Part shown: positions 10,001 through 16,130 of the stretch, piece after piece
How the letters are laid out: every line of letters begins with the position of its first letter
Numbering within the stretch: the stretch's first letter is position 1
Source of the DNA: a bacterium
Lineage (GTDB): Bacteria > Elusimicrobiota > Elusimicrobia > UBA1565 > UBA9628
DNA length: 64,000 nucleotides
Reading direction: 5' to 3'
Assembly: GCA_021822495.1 (NCBI GenBank)
Contig: JAKAQO010000003.1
Span: 147,227 to 211,226, forward strand
Program-made: the position numbers and the translations under genes
The notes under the pieces: generated by a model
What the model was told of the DNA's origin: nothing
Databases searched by the model: none
What the model saw: the letters and a program-made list of their open reading frames with translations, nothing else

Positions 10001-12149
10001 TGCTCTTTGTCGTTTAATAGGATTGCGGAGTAATCTTCGATTTGAGGAAATCCTAAAGATAAAAAAGACTGCGAGCGACCGAGATCGTCTGCGCGAAACC
10101 CTAGCATCTGAAGAGATAAAGAATATACTTTCAGCACATTACCCTATAAACCGTGAAAACATAGATCGTATCCGATCTACAGTAACCTTAGTAAATAGTC
10201 TCAATAAATTGCCCTTGGCTGACAAATGGATAGAGTTATTATTGGAGCATGATTGTAGACGGGTAATTGAAGAAGTTAGCAGTGCTCTTCAGAATTTGAA
10301 TACCCCATTGATCCAGGCTATGGAGAGTATTAATAAGATTGAATCTCTTTGTCATAATTCAACTCCAATGTTGCGTGATAATACACTTATTGGAGTTATT
10401 GAGCGCTTAGAAAAGGCGTTGAGCAATCCTGCGGCTCTTGGAGTTCTTATTGACTTTTTGCGGGCAGAAGAACATGTTATAAGGGTTGGAGCAGGTCCTG
10501 TTTTGGATGCGTATAGGAGTGCGAAGATTCCGTTCAAGAAACTCGAAATGATTTATAGCTTTTCGGTTTACAATTCTATTTTAAAGGCTGCTCAAGAAAA
10601 ATTTCCTCAACTCAAAGAATCTGTCAGTTTCCAATTTAAAGAGCTTCGGGAACGGTTTGTTCAGATCGAAAATGAGCTTTTAGATCTTCGTCGAAAAAAG
10701 ATTGCTAGTCAATTATTGTCTCGAAGTATAAACAAGGGCACCTCCAGCGGCAAGGCAAGCGACCTAACTCAGTTAGGTCTAATCATCCATGAACTTTCTA
10801 AACAAAGGAAACATATCTCTATTCGTGAACTGCTTTCCCGTGCTGGAAGCGCTATACGACAGATGAAACCATGCTTTATGATGAGCCCGCTCTCTGTGGC
10901 ACAGTTTCTTTCTGGAGATTTTACATTTGATGTAGTCATTATGGATGAAGCATCTCAGTTGCGGCCAGAGGATGCTGTTGGTGCCGTGATGCGGGCAAAA
11001 CAAGTTGTTATTGTTGGTGATCCCAAGCAACTACCTCCGACAAATTTCTTTAATTTTTCTGATGATGCGCCATCTATTGATACGGCTGAAGATGTAGACA
11101 GCAATGTTGATCAGGAATCCATCCTTGACTTGGCTTATCGCTCATTCCGTCCAGTCCGTCGTCTCCGTTGGCATTATAGATCACGACATGAATCTTTGAT
11201 CGCTTTCTCCAACCATGCCTTTTACGATAAAAATTTAATCATATTCCCTTCGCCATTTCCCGGACTAACACACGGCATAAAATTCATTCCTGTTGATGGA
11301 CTTTATGATAAGCGAAAAAACTTGCCTGAAGCACAGAAGATCGTTGAGGATGTAATTAAATTTATGGAAGAGCATCCTGATCGAAGCTTAGGCATTGTTT
11401 CAATAAATCAGGAACAACGTGATCTAATCGCGGAGCTGATTGAAACAAGAACCATCCACGATCCTATAATCCAGAAGTACCTTAGCAAATGGCAAGAATC
11501 CTTGGAGCCATTTTTTGTAAAGAATCTTGAGAATGTTCAGGGTGATGAGAGAGATGTCATCGTGATCTCCACTGTCTATGGGAAGGATACAAACGGTAAT
11601 CTTTTCCAGCGGTTTGGTCCTATAAATGGTGTGATGGGACACAGGCGACTAAATGTTTTGTTTACACGCGCCAAGGAGCAAATGCTCGTTTTTTCCTCAA
11701 TTAATCCGGAGGAAATAATAACAGATAATAAAAGCTCCGAAGGACTTCGTGCGTTCAAGGAATTTCTTAAGTTTGCAAAAAATCGGCGTTTAGACACAGA
11801 AACTCAAGTGGATTCCAATCGTGAGCCGGATTCTGATTTCGAAGTATTTGTGATGGAGAGGCTTCGCGAAAAAGGATATCAAGTTGTCCCTCAGGTAGGG
11901 GTAGCTGGATACTCAATTGATCTGGCTGTTCAGGATCCGCATCTACCCAGTAAATACGTGCTCGGAATTGAGTGCGACGGTGCCACCTACCATTCAGCAA
12001 AATGTGCTCGCGATCGCGATAAGACTCGGCAGGAAATTCTTGAAAAACTCGGCTGGACAATTCATCGCATATGGTCAACAGATTGGTTTCAGCATACAGA
12101 TAGGGAACTTGCCAAGGTCCTAGAACTCTTACCACCTATTGCCGCATAA
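7086..12149 (+). CDS. DUF4011 - SF1 helicase - Vsr/MTES_1575-type nuclease defense protein
   Basis: This 1687-aa cytoplasmic protein starts at ATG with AGGA 9 nt upstream. Residues ~10-260 resemble DUF4011 (KLLDRSKRNPLISFRHSER). Walker A is VIQGPPGTGKSQ (~377). Helicase motifs resume after a long insert: VVIMDEASQL (~1282), VIVGDPKQLPP (~1308), NVQGDERDVIVIST (~1482) and LNVLFTRAKEQ (~1522). Residues ~1575-1685 form a PD-(D/E)XK-like MTES_1575/DUF559 domain (SIDLAV...LGIECDGATYH). The order matches single-protein phage-defense helicase-nucleases described as DUF4011-helicase-Vsr (Hhe). It probably acts on invading DNA; that is inferred. It is strongly AT-rich compared with the host genes, in keeping with horizontal transfer. 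Confidence 0.8.
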   Translation: MNERFIKNVVEKLRDKLLDRSKRNPLISFRHSERSRKQIRIVNLLIDQAFAALETLKSIAIQPLPSFESPDEQMPEFIEALKRVKQEDKDYLNAVKALGEKPPTKSLLKLERKLRDQLRSSLSMAPIKNSPEEYAKILGISPNYDLSKGPYKGVRKQLQTILYSDDLERKLSGIYEQAHLSESETGINTLQFAFGFLEWYENENSEEPIYSPLTLYPVQINREISNGEYVYTVSSREEDLSDNICLLERLKEDFAINPLRLKKEESPEHYLARFEILIKKHRSWKVHKFITLSFFSFAKLVMYHDLESALSTKLPDNSVLSKLIEGTESLNNTSFAEDYEVDKPEINSRLQDVILDADSSQLSAIVDVLEGENIVIQGPPGTGKSQTITNIIAVAIAAGKSVLFIAEKRAALEVVKKRLDDVGLGTFCLELHSNKTRKTDVLASLKDWTNQQHSHGKKLIPIEARLAAHLNQIKNTIGDYVSVLHTPFGKTGETLHSILWMALRLRYEASELPPQLSDVTIGNATELTKSDIQKNQDALRALEIHLKANLSDYPSIEVHPWYGLAQANHSPDDSKLLQVYIADSIKTLKDLFKSVSVIRHFGKSLELLSVNEIQKLVNAISNGFIIEQNAAFDIAHVINENLDSVKKALENTEALWITERELAGYIDSDADNRVQVKDITELSNLVQRLDITIFSPAEIPSLIGPAQDILNNWTELQAIIARIANILSIDSRALTFRHVNWLLLAIGFAKEASSRILEYRHPAILNPDNCVPIAIAVRPIKRLRDEREFLGNVFKKTISISRKDISAAATCLGNFTLLSFFQRRYWAARRLYYSIAISSKHVSNRHMSQMLERLISFQDDLEQFELDQKLKNILGDLWNGIDSDIEGISEMASWSKKVAEEFPTYDDFSKKIRKWLFEAQPGEIALLKEFANHPLRELFLDIISPRRVSPRKQFIDELNERSERVIGLTRVNALCRLIGLRSNLRFEEILKIKKTASDRDRLRETLASEEIKNILSAHYPINRENIDRIRSTVTLVNSLNKLPLADKWIELLLEHDCRRVIEEVSSALQNLNTPLIQAMESINKIESLCHNSTPMLRDNTLIGVIERLEKALSNPAALGVLIDFLRAEEHVIRVGAGPVLDAYRSAKIPFKKLEMIYSFSVYNSILKAAQEKFPQLKESVSFQFKELRERFVQIENELLDLRRKKIASQLLSRSINKGTSSGKASDLTQLGLIIHELSKQRKHISIRELLSRAGSAIRQMKPCFMMSPLSVAQFLSGDFTFDVVIMDEASQLRPEDAVGAVMRAKQVVIVGDPKQLPPTNFFNFSDDAPSIDTAEDVDSNVDQESILDLAYRSFRPVRRLRWHYRSRHESLIAFSNHAFYDKNLIIFPSPFPGLTHGIKFIPVDGLYDKRKNLPEAQKIVEDVIKFMEEHPDRSLGIVSINQEQRDLIAELIETRTIHDPIIQKYLSKWQESLEPFFVKNLENVQGDERDVIVISTVYGKDTNGNLFQRFGPINGVMGHRRLNVLFTRAKEQMLVFSSINPEEIITDNKSSEGLRAFKEFLKFAKNRRLDTETQVDSNREPDSDFEVFVMERLREKGYQVVPQVGVAGYSIDLAVQDPHLPSKYVLGIECDGATYHSAKCARDRDKTRQEILEKLGWTIHRIWSTDWFQHTDRELAKVLELLPPIAA

Positions 12150-12399
12150 CAATCCGCGCTCTTTTCGGTGCTGATTAACCTGCAAAGTCGCTTCAAGGGC
12201 TCTTTACGGCGAAGGAGAGTTCAAGCGACAGGAGGAGATGGAATTGACTCCGGAATCAGAAAATACGAGAACACTCCTCAAATTTGCTCAATGCTATGAA
12301 GCATAGCTAAAAAATAAAGACCGTCGAGAAAAGGCTCATCTGTGACACGGACGGTGTTAGAGGCAATCGAAGATGGAGCTGAAACTAAAAATCGCCTCT
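12150..12399. other. Intergenic gap with a 22-codon ORF
   Basis: Between the helicase-nuclease gene and the convergent TIR-like gene. The only ORF with a Shine-Dalgarno-like sequence is 12238-12306 (MELTPESENTRTLLKFAQCYEA), but AGGAGG is too close to its ATG. I see no RNA gene or strong terminator here. Confidence 0.3.
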
Positions 12400-13071
12400 T
12401 TAAGATTTCTTTTTAAGCCAGTCATCTAAGGCAGGGTTGACTCTAATTGTATCATCGCTTGAATTACACGTTTTGTCGTGAACTTTGCATTTAGCATTGT
12501 GTTTCATCATTTCTTGCGAATTGGCAATTAGATGGGCGCGAGAAGTTCTTGCCTTAGAAGCATCCTCGATATAACCTCGCAAGTCTTCTACGGTTTTCGG
12601 GTAAGTCCGTACTCGCGCATAGCAGTTGATATCTTCTGATTTCCAATTGTCCGTCAGCCGTTGGGGCAAATGAGCTAACCCTTTTACTGACGGAAGAAAA
12701 ATTCCCAAGACCCCATTTGGTAAAGAATTATTTTCCTGTCTTAAAGAGGCTTTCAACTCCCAATCAACATACCGCCGGCTATGCGTACAGCTGCCAATTA
12801 AAACAATGGTTACAGTGGAATCAGAAAGATATTTAGAACGAATCTGGCGCATAATATACTCAGGGTCGCTACTATTGACAAAATCGCCCTGCCCAAGCAG
12901 TCCTACGACTTTGGGTATAAAAACATTATCACCTTCGGGACCGAAGGTCTTTATAAAATTTTCAACTTCCAACTTATCGCCTTCATGATAAGAAATAAAT
13001 ACGGAGCATGGAACTTGTGAATTATACAAGTGGGCTCTAAGGGCATCTAATCTATTGGAAGTCGTTCCCAT
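12400..13071 (-). CDS. TIR-like (DUF1863/MTH538-type) domain protein
   Basis: This 223-aa protein starts at ATG 13071 with GGAG 8 nt upstream. Residues ~20-150 match the TIR-like fold seen in Thoeris ThsB and MTH538: CSVFISYHEGDKLEVENFI (beta-A and alpha-A), then VTIVLIGSCTHSRRYVDWEL, where a Cys/Ser strand precedes a Trp-Glu pair that could be the NADase Glu. The C-terminal ~70 residues are charged, with two Cys-x5-Cys-like pairs. Members of this family make cyclic-ADPR-type signals from NAD; whether this one does is inferred. It lies 20 bp downstream of the three-TM gene in one transcript, diverging from a second TIR gene, so the three probably form one unit. Confidence 0.65.
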   Translation of the reverse strand: MGTTSNRLDALRAHLYNSQVPCSVFISYHEGDKLEVENFIKTFGPEGDNVFIPKVVGLLGQGDFVNSSDPEYIMRQIRSKYLSDSTVTIVLIGSCTHSRRYVDWELKASLRQENNSLPNGVLGIFLPSVKGLAHLPQRLTDNWKSEDINCYARVRTYPKTVEDLRGYIEDASKARTSRAHLIANSQEMMKHNAKCKVHDKTCNSSDDTIRVNPALDDWLKKKS

Positions 13072-13091
13072 TTGTTTTCTCCATAGGCTGT

Positions 13092-13505
13092 CTAACAGAA
13101 ATTATAAGTCATCATCGAAATTAAGATAAGCGTGGCAATCAGGACACCATAGAAAATCAACAAAGTATTAGAGATGATCGCACAGGCCCAGCAGTGAACT
13201 TCTTGCATTACCGAATTGGTATCCATCGAATAATCGGTGTTACCCACACCCTTTCGAGTCAGGTCATAAAGTCTTCGGAACAAGCGTTCCTGCCATAGAA
13301 AATACCCATCTAAAATCCAGAACGCAATAACGGGAACAAAGGTGATTAGCACGAATACCGGATCTGATTTATCGGCCGCAAGAGCAAAAAGCCCAGCAAC
13401 AAGCGTTACGGTCCAAGCTTTTATAGTAAAAGAATTTTGGGCCATTCGGCTTATGACGGCTTGAATCATTTCGAGGTGGCGCAATTTCTTCTCGTCGGAG
13501 TCCAC
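13092..13505 (-). CDS. Small three-TM membrane protein paired with a TIR gene
   Basis: This 137-aa protein starts at GTG 13505, 7 nt after a perfect TATAAT on the minus strand (13518-13513), so the message may be leaderless. A conserved-looking amphipathic N-terminus (HLEMIQAVISRMAQNSFTIK) precedes three hydrophobic helices: ~AWTVTLVAGLFALAA, ~PVFVLITFVPVIAFWILDGY and a C-terminal ~LLIFYGVLIATLILISM. A cytosolic loop (LWQERLFRRLYDLTRKG) lies between TM2 and TM3. I know no enzymatic domain here. Proteins of this shape occur beside TIR genes, and a membrane-effector role analogous to the TM effectors of signalling defenses is a reasonable but untested inference. Confidence 0.55.
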   Translation of the reverse strand: MDSDEKKLRHLEMIQAVISRMAQNSFTIKAWTVTLVAGLFALAADKSDPVFVLITFVPVIAFWILDGYFLWQERLFRRLYDLTRKGVGNTDYSMDTNSVMQEVHCWACAIISNTLLIFYGVLIATLILISMMTYNFC

Positions 13506-13512
13506 GAATACA

Positions 13513-13536
13513 ATTATAGCTCTTTAAGGGTATAAT
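13513..13536. promoter_or_regulatory. Divergent, almost back-to-back -10 boxes between the TIR genes
   Basis: Minus TATAAT at 13518-13513 serves the three-TM gene (GTG 7 nt further). Plus TATAAT at 13531-13536 serves the TIR gene (ATG 5 nt further). Only 12 bp separate them, so each -35 region overlaps the other promoter; clear -35 hexamers are not visible. RNA polymerase could occupy only one at a time. Confidence 0.5.
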
Positions 13537-13541
13537 TAATT

Positions 13542-14123
13542 ATGCCCTTATTTATTAAATCCCAGCTTCAGAAACTTGCGAAATCTCTGGAAAAATCTTC
13601 TGCACAAATTCTTAAGAATTCCGCCGAAACCACATCAGATTATAATCAGTTCGACATATTCCTATCGCATTCTTCTATGGATGCCGATGCGATCCTTGGA
13701 TTAAAAAATCAACTGGAGAATTTTGGCTACTCCGTTTACGTTGATTGGATTGTCGATCTAAAAATGGATCGACAACGCGTAACAAGAGCCATTGCTGACC
13801 TAATTCGGAAAAGGATGCGACAATGTAAATGCTTGTTTTATGTGCCGTCCGATAACGCAAAGACATCGGTATGGATGCCCTGGGAACTGGGCTATTTTGA
13901 TGGGTTAGATAGAGTTAAGTCAATGAATATTGATGGAAAAGTGGCGATCTGTCCTTTGGCAAATGAAGAAGTCTATGATTATAAGGGTCATGAATATCTT
14001 GGACTCTATCCATTTATATCCGCAGACAAACCACAGGGTGGTGAGAAACCTATTTTATGGGTCAATAGAACTCAAAAAACATACATATCCTTTAAGAAGT
14101 GGCTCGCGGGACATCAACTTTAA
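13542..14123 (+). CDS. TIR domain protein (TIR_2-like)
   Basis: This 193-aa protein has a ~40-residue helical leader followed by a TIR domain at ~35-170: DIFLSHSSMDADAILGLKNQL (box 1), GYSVYVDWIVD (BB-loop region), CLFYVPSDNAKTSVWMPWELGYFDG (box 3 with the candidate catalytic Glu of WELG), and a C-terminal strand. TIR domains of this class cleave NAD+ or make NAD-derived signals during antiphage defense; both active-site features are kept. It diverges from the three-TM/TIR-like pair with a 36-bp shared intergenic region. The 3' end overlaps the tail of the broken YhcG ORF on the other strand. A leaderless start is likely. Confidence 0.72.
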   Translation: MPLFIKSQLQKLAKSLEKSSAQILKNSAETTSDYNQFDIFLSHSSMDADAILGLKNQLENFGYSVYVDWIVDLKMDRQRVTRAIADLIRKRMRQCKCLFYVPSDNAKTSVWMPWELGYFDGLDRVKSMNIDGKVAICPLANEEVYDYKGHEYLGLYPFISADKPQGGEKPILWVNRTQKTYISFKKWLAGHQL

Positions 14124-14501
14124 ATCATGTCCGCAGTGGTCAGAAAAATGGGGAAGTGCCTCATCCCATGTGTTTTTATGCCAACGCCGGGAAAAGCCAC
14201 GCAGTGCGTGACCTTTTTCTAGGCCAAGCAAGTCATCGTAAACCAGATAGAATTGCCTGAATGTTTTCAGATTGGTAAGTCCGTAACCGGAACGATAGTC
14301 CTCCTTCAAGCGTTCGGCCAAGACTCGCATCAACCGCTCTCCATATGCGGCTCTCTGGCTGCCTTTCTGCTCTTCCTCTACAATCTCGCGGCCAATGAGC
14401 CAATTTGAAACCACCTGCGCCGTGTTGACCGAACGCGCCGCGCCCGCGCGGGCCGATTCAATGATGCCCTTAATTCGCTCGTAAAGAGGCGGTTTATTCA
14501 T
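14055..14501 (-). pseudogene. Truncated YhcG/DUF1016-family gene (N-terminal fragment)
   Basis: The first ~95 residues (SVNTAQVVSNWLIGREIVEEE, AAYGERLMRVLAERLKEDY, NLKTFRQFYLVYDD) match the DUF1016 N-terminal domain, like the intact YhcG at 51299. The PD-(D/E)XK nuclease half is absent. After ~residue 95 the reading frame enters unrelated sequence and runs into the 3' end of the TIR gene. ATG at 14501 keeps a good AGGAG. It is best read as a decayed restriction-associated nuclease gene cut off by the neighbouring TIR module. Confidence 0.6.
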
Positions 14502-14560
14502 CGCGTCTTCTCCTATCTAGCATTACGGAAAGCCTCACGGAACCAAACCTGCTTTTTGAA

Positions 14561-14575
14561 TGATAATCATTATCA
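14561..14575. promoter_or_regulatory. Perfect 7-1-7 Fur-box-like palindrome
   Basis: TGATAATCATTATCA matches the classic TGATAATNATTATCA Fur box exactly and extends to 8-bp arms (14560-14576). It lies ~60 bp upstream of the YhcG fragment and downstream of the RHH gene, with no iron gene nearby. The match is seen; Fur regulation is inferred. Confidence 0.4.
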
Positions 14576-14605
14576 TCCAAGGTTCCTCAAATAAAACATA
14601 TTTTC

Positions 14606-14758
14606 TCAATTATTCGCCAAGGCTTTTTCCAACAGCAAAGCAATCATGTTACTGAAAGAACGCCGCTCCTTTTGGGCGCAGGCAAGCACCTTCCTGTTAA
14701 GACTTTCTGGAATTGAAGCCGAAATTCTGACTAATTTCTCAACCGGATTTTGTCGCAT
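14606..14758 (-). CDS. Small ribbon-helix-helix DNA-binding protein
   Basis: A 50-aa ORF too short for the track: ATG 14758 to TGA 14606. The sequence VRISASIPESLNRKVLACAQKERRSFSNMIALLLEKALANN has the RHH pattern: a beta strand of alternating residues (VRISASI), helix 1 (PESLNRKVLACAQKE), a turn (RRSF) and helix 2 (SNMIALLLEKAL). RHH proteins bind as dimers to tandem sites. It diverges from the GIY-YIG gene, whose promoter region holds two 9-bp repeats exactly one helical turn apart. It is probably a local repressor of the island, of the Arc/CopG type; no toxin partner is evident apart from the divergent gene. Confidence 0.6.
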   Translation of the reverse strand: MRQNPVEKLVRISASIPESLNRKVLACAQKERRSFSNMIALLLEKALANN

Positions 14759-14773
14759 TTAATTATCCCCCAC

Positions 14774-14810
14774 TTGACAAATTAAGCATTGTGATGTATA
14801 ATGATGTATA
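14774..14810 (+). promoter_or_regulatory. Consensus sigma70 promoter with two helically phased repeats
   Basis: TTGACA (14774-14779), exactly 17 bp, TATAAT (14797-14802). TGATGTATA occurs twice, 14792-14800 and 14802-14810, with a 10-bp period across the -10 box. This is the arrangement expected for an RHH repressor operator, and an RHH gene starts divergently at 14758. Confidence 0.65.
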
Positions 14811-14885
14811 TAGTAATTTAAAGAGCCTCTAAAATGTATCTTACATAATTTTTTAAAAAATGAAAAATCAATGGAGAAATTAAAA

Positions 14886-15392
14886 ATGAAAAACAAAAAT
14901 ACCGGAGAAAAGAAAATTAAGCGCAAAAGAAAAAATACCCTGTCAATTGAAAATAATCCCGCCATCTGGGTCGAACGAAGTTTTATTCACCTTCAGGAGC
15001 CAAATAGAGTCGTCTATTTTATTTTGGGCTCAAAGCCCATTCCCTATCCTAACGGAGCCAGCTCCAGAATTCTCTATATCGGAGAAAGCAGCAGAAAAGA
15101 CTTATCAGAGCGTCCATTGGAGTCTCTTAAGGAACACGCCGTTGAATTTCTAAATATTCGCGGCATGAAATATTTAACGGTTATCTGCGTGCGACTTCGG
15201 GCTCGACAAAAAATCAAAATGTCAAAGCTCCTTCAAGACGCCCTATTATTTGAGTTTAAGGCTCTTTACGGCGCGCTTCCTAAAGGAAATTCCCAGAGCG
15301 GAACTGAGCATAAACATTGGCCCATCGAGAGATTAAGGGAAATTCTCAGAAAATACGAAAAGGCATCTGGTGCCGATATCCGCTCAAAATAA
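14886..15392 (+). CDS. GIY-YIG-like nuclease-fold protein
   Basis: The ATG at 14886 is preferred over 14871 because GGAG lies 9 nt upstream of it, giving 168 aa. A Lys-rich N-terminus precedes a GIY-YIG-like pattern: VVYFILG (first strand), RILYIGES (YIG strand), a basic helix with H (ESLKEHAVEFL) and a late Glu/Pro/Asn segment (FEFKALYGALPKGN) like the E and N of GIY-YIG endonucleases. The Arg is less clear, so activity is uncertain. It has a strong promoter and probable RHH control. It could be a homing-type or defense nuclease of the island; its function is unknown. Confidence 0.45.
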   Translation: MKNKNTGEKKIKRKRKNTLSIENNPAIWVERSFIHLQEPNRVVYFILGSKPIPYPNGASSRILYIGESSRKDLSERPLESLKEHAVEFLNIRGMKYLTVICVRLRARQKIKMSKLLQDALLFEFKALYGALPKGNSQSGTEHKHWPIERLREILRKYEKASGADIRSK

Positions 15393-15459
15393 AAAAAGGG
15401 AGAAATTATGAATAAAAGAAAAATAAATATTCCGAATAAAAAATTAATTTTTGTGAAAA

Positions 15460-15488
15460 TTGTCGTTTTTAACTTTTCCGCGTATAAC
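15460..15488 (+). promoter_or_regulatory. Promoter of the first HTH gene (twin of 15754-15782)
   Basis: TTGTCG (15460-15465), 17 bp, TATAAC (15483-15488). The flanks (TGAAAaTTGTC ... CGCGTATAA) recur at the second HTH gene, which suggests duplication or shared control. Confidence 0.5.
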
Positions 15489-15528
15489 CAAAGAAGGGTG
15501 AATTTAAATCCCCCTTCAGGAGGACGAT

Positions 15529-15729
15529 ATGCGGAAAGAAGAAACAGCTCATCAGGTGGAACCGTTATGGACCATCGAAGAAGTGGCGCAATATTTATCG
15601 CTCAGCCCTTTCACTATTCGGCGAATGTCGCGGCAGGGGCGATTGCCCGCGATTCGCCTTGGACGTCAATGGCGATTTTCCGGGACGGCCATCAAGAATT
15701 GGGTTCTAAAAAATCAAATAAAAAAATAG
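15529..15729 (+). CDS. Excisionase/MerR-type HTH protein
   Basis: This 66-aa protein starts at ATG with AGGAGG 6 nt upstream. WTIEEVAQYLSLSPFTIRRMSRQGRLPAIRLGRQWRFSGTAIKNWV is a complete HTH_17 (excisionase family) winged helix: recognition helix PFTIRRM, wing RLGRQWRF, then the closing helix. Such proteins bend DNA at att sites or act as small regulators. It lies in the integrase module of the island, so a recombination directionality factor is the most likely role. The overlapping 211-aa ORF (15408-16043) in another frame is taken as a shadow. Confidence 0.7.
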   Translation: MRKEETAHQVEPLWTIEEVAQYLSLSPFTIRRMSRQGRLPAIRLGRQWRFSGTAIKNWVLKNQIKK

Positions 15730-15753
15730 CCGAAATATGGGTATTTTTGAAAT

Positions 15754-15782
15754 TTGTCAAAAATTCATTTCGCGCGTATAAT
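15754..15782 (+). promoter_or_regulatory. Promoter of the second HTH gene, giving a near-leaderless message
   Basis: TTGTCA (15754-15759), 17 bp, TATAAT (15777-15782), only 4 nt before ATG 15787. The TTG used as a start by the ORF track is this -35 box. Confidence 0.55.
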
Positions 15783-15786
15783 AAGC

Positions 15787-16113
15787 ATGACCGAACAACT
15801 AAATTCTACTTTGGCCGCGAGCCCCTCGCAGATCAGCGCAGAGATTTCGCATTGTCCGACTTGTCGTTGCTCAGCTGGATTAAATCCCGCCCCAATTATT
15901 CCAGCTTTTCCAGCCCAGGAACACAACTTACTCACAATGAAGGAAGCCGCGCAAAAATTACGAATGAATTATTTTTGGCTCGCGAGAAATTGGAAAAAAA
16001 TGGGACTTCATCCAACCAATTTTGGCCATGGCCGTTTCTTTGATGAAAAAGAAATTAATGACTATATTTTGGATCACCGCTACAGCTATAAGGGAAGGCC
16101 GAGGAAAAAATAG
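15787..16113 (+). CDS. Small HTH protein of the integrase module
   Basis: This 108-aa ORF from ATG 15787 has no Shine-Dalgarno sequence, consistent with a leaderless start. A Pro/Ala-rich N-terminus contains a possible metal-binding pair (HCPTCRC). The C-terminal half, LLTMKEAAQKLRMNYFWLARNWKKMGLHPTNFGHGRFFDEKEINDYI, resembles an excisionase-type HTH with a wing (FGHGRFF). It ends 17 bp before the integrase start, so the two are probably co-transcribed. It may act as an excisionase or integrase partner. An internal ATG at about 15937 is an alternative start. Confidence 0.5.
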   Translation: MTEQLNSTLAASPSQISAEISHCPTCRCSAGLNPAPIIPAFPAQEHNLLTMKEAAQKLRMNYFWLARNWKKMGLHPTNFGHGRFFDEKEINDYILDHRYSYKGRPRKK

Positions 16114-16130
16114 ATGTCTGGGGAAATCCA

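Noticed and set aside
12238-12306. 22-aa ORF MELTPESENTRTLLKFAQCYEA with AGGAGG next to the ATG
   Set aside because: Spacing is too short for a normal ribosome site and the ORF is too small to support; mentioned only in the gap entry.
15408-16043. 211-aa plus-strand ORF after the GIY-YIG-like gene, with a GGGAGAAATT upstream
   Set aside because: It runs out of frame across a clear HTH gene with its own AGGAGG and a second HTH gene; the sequence has no domain and reads as a shadow.
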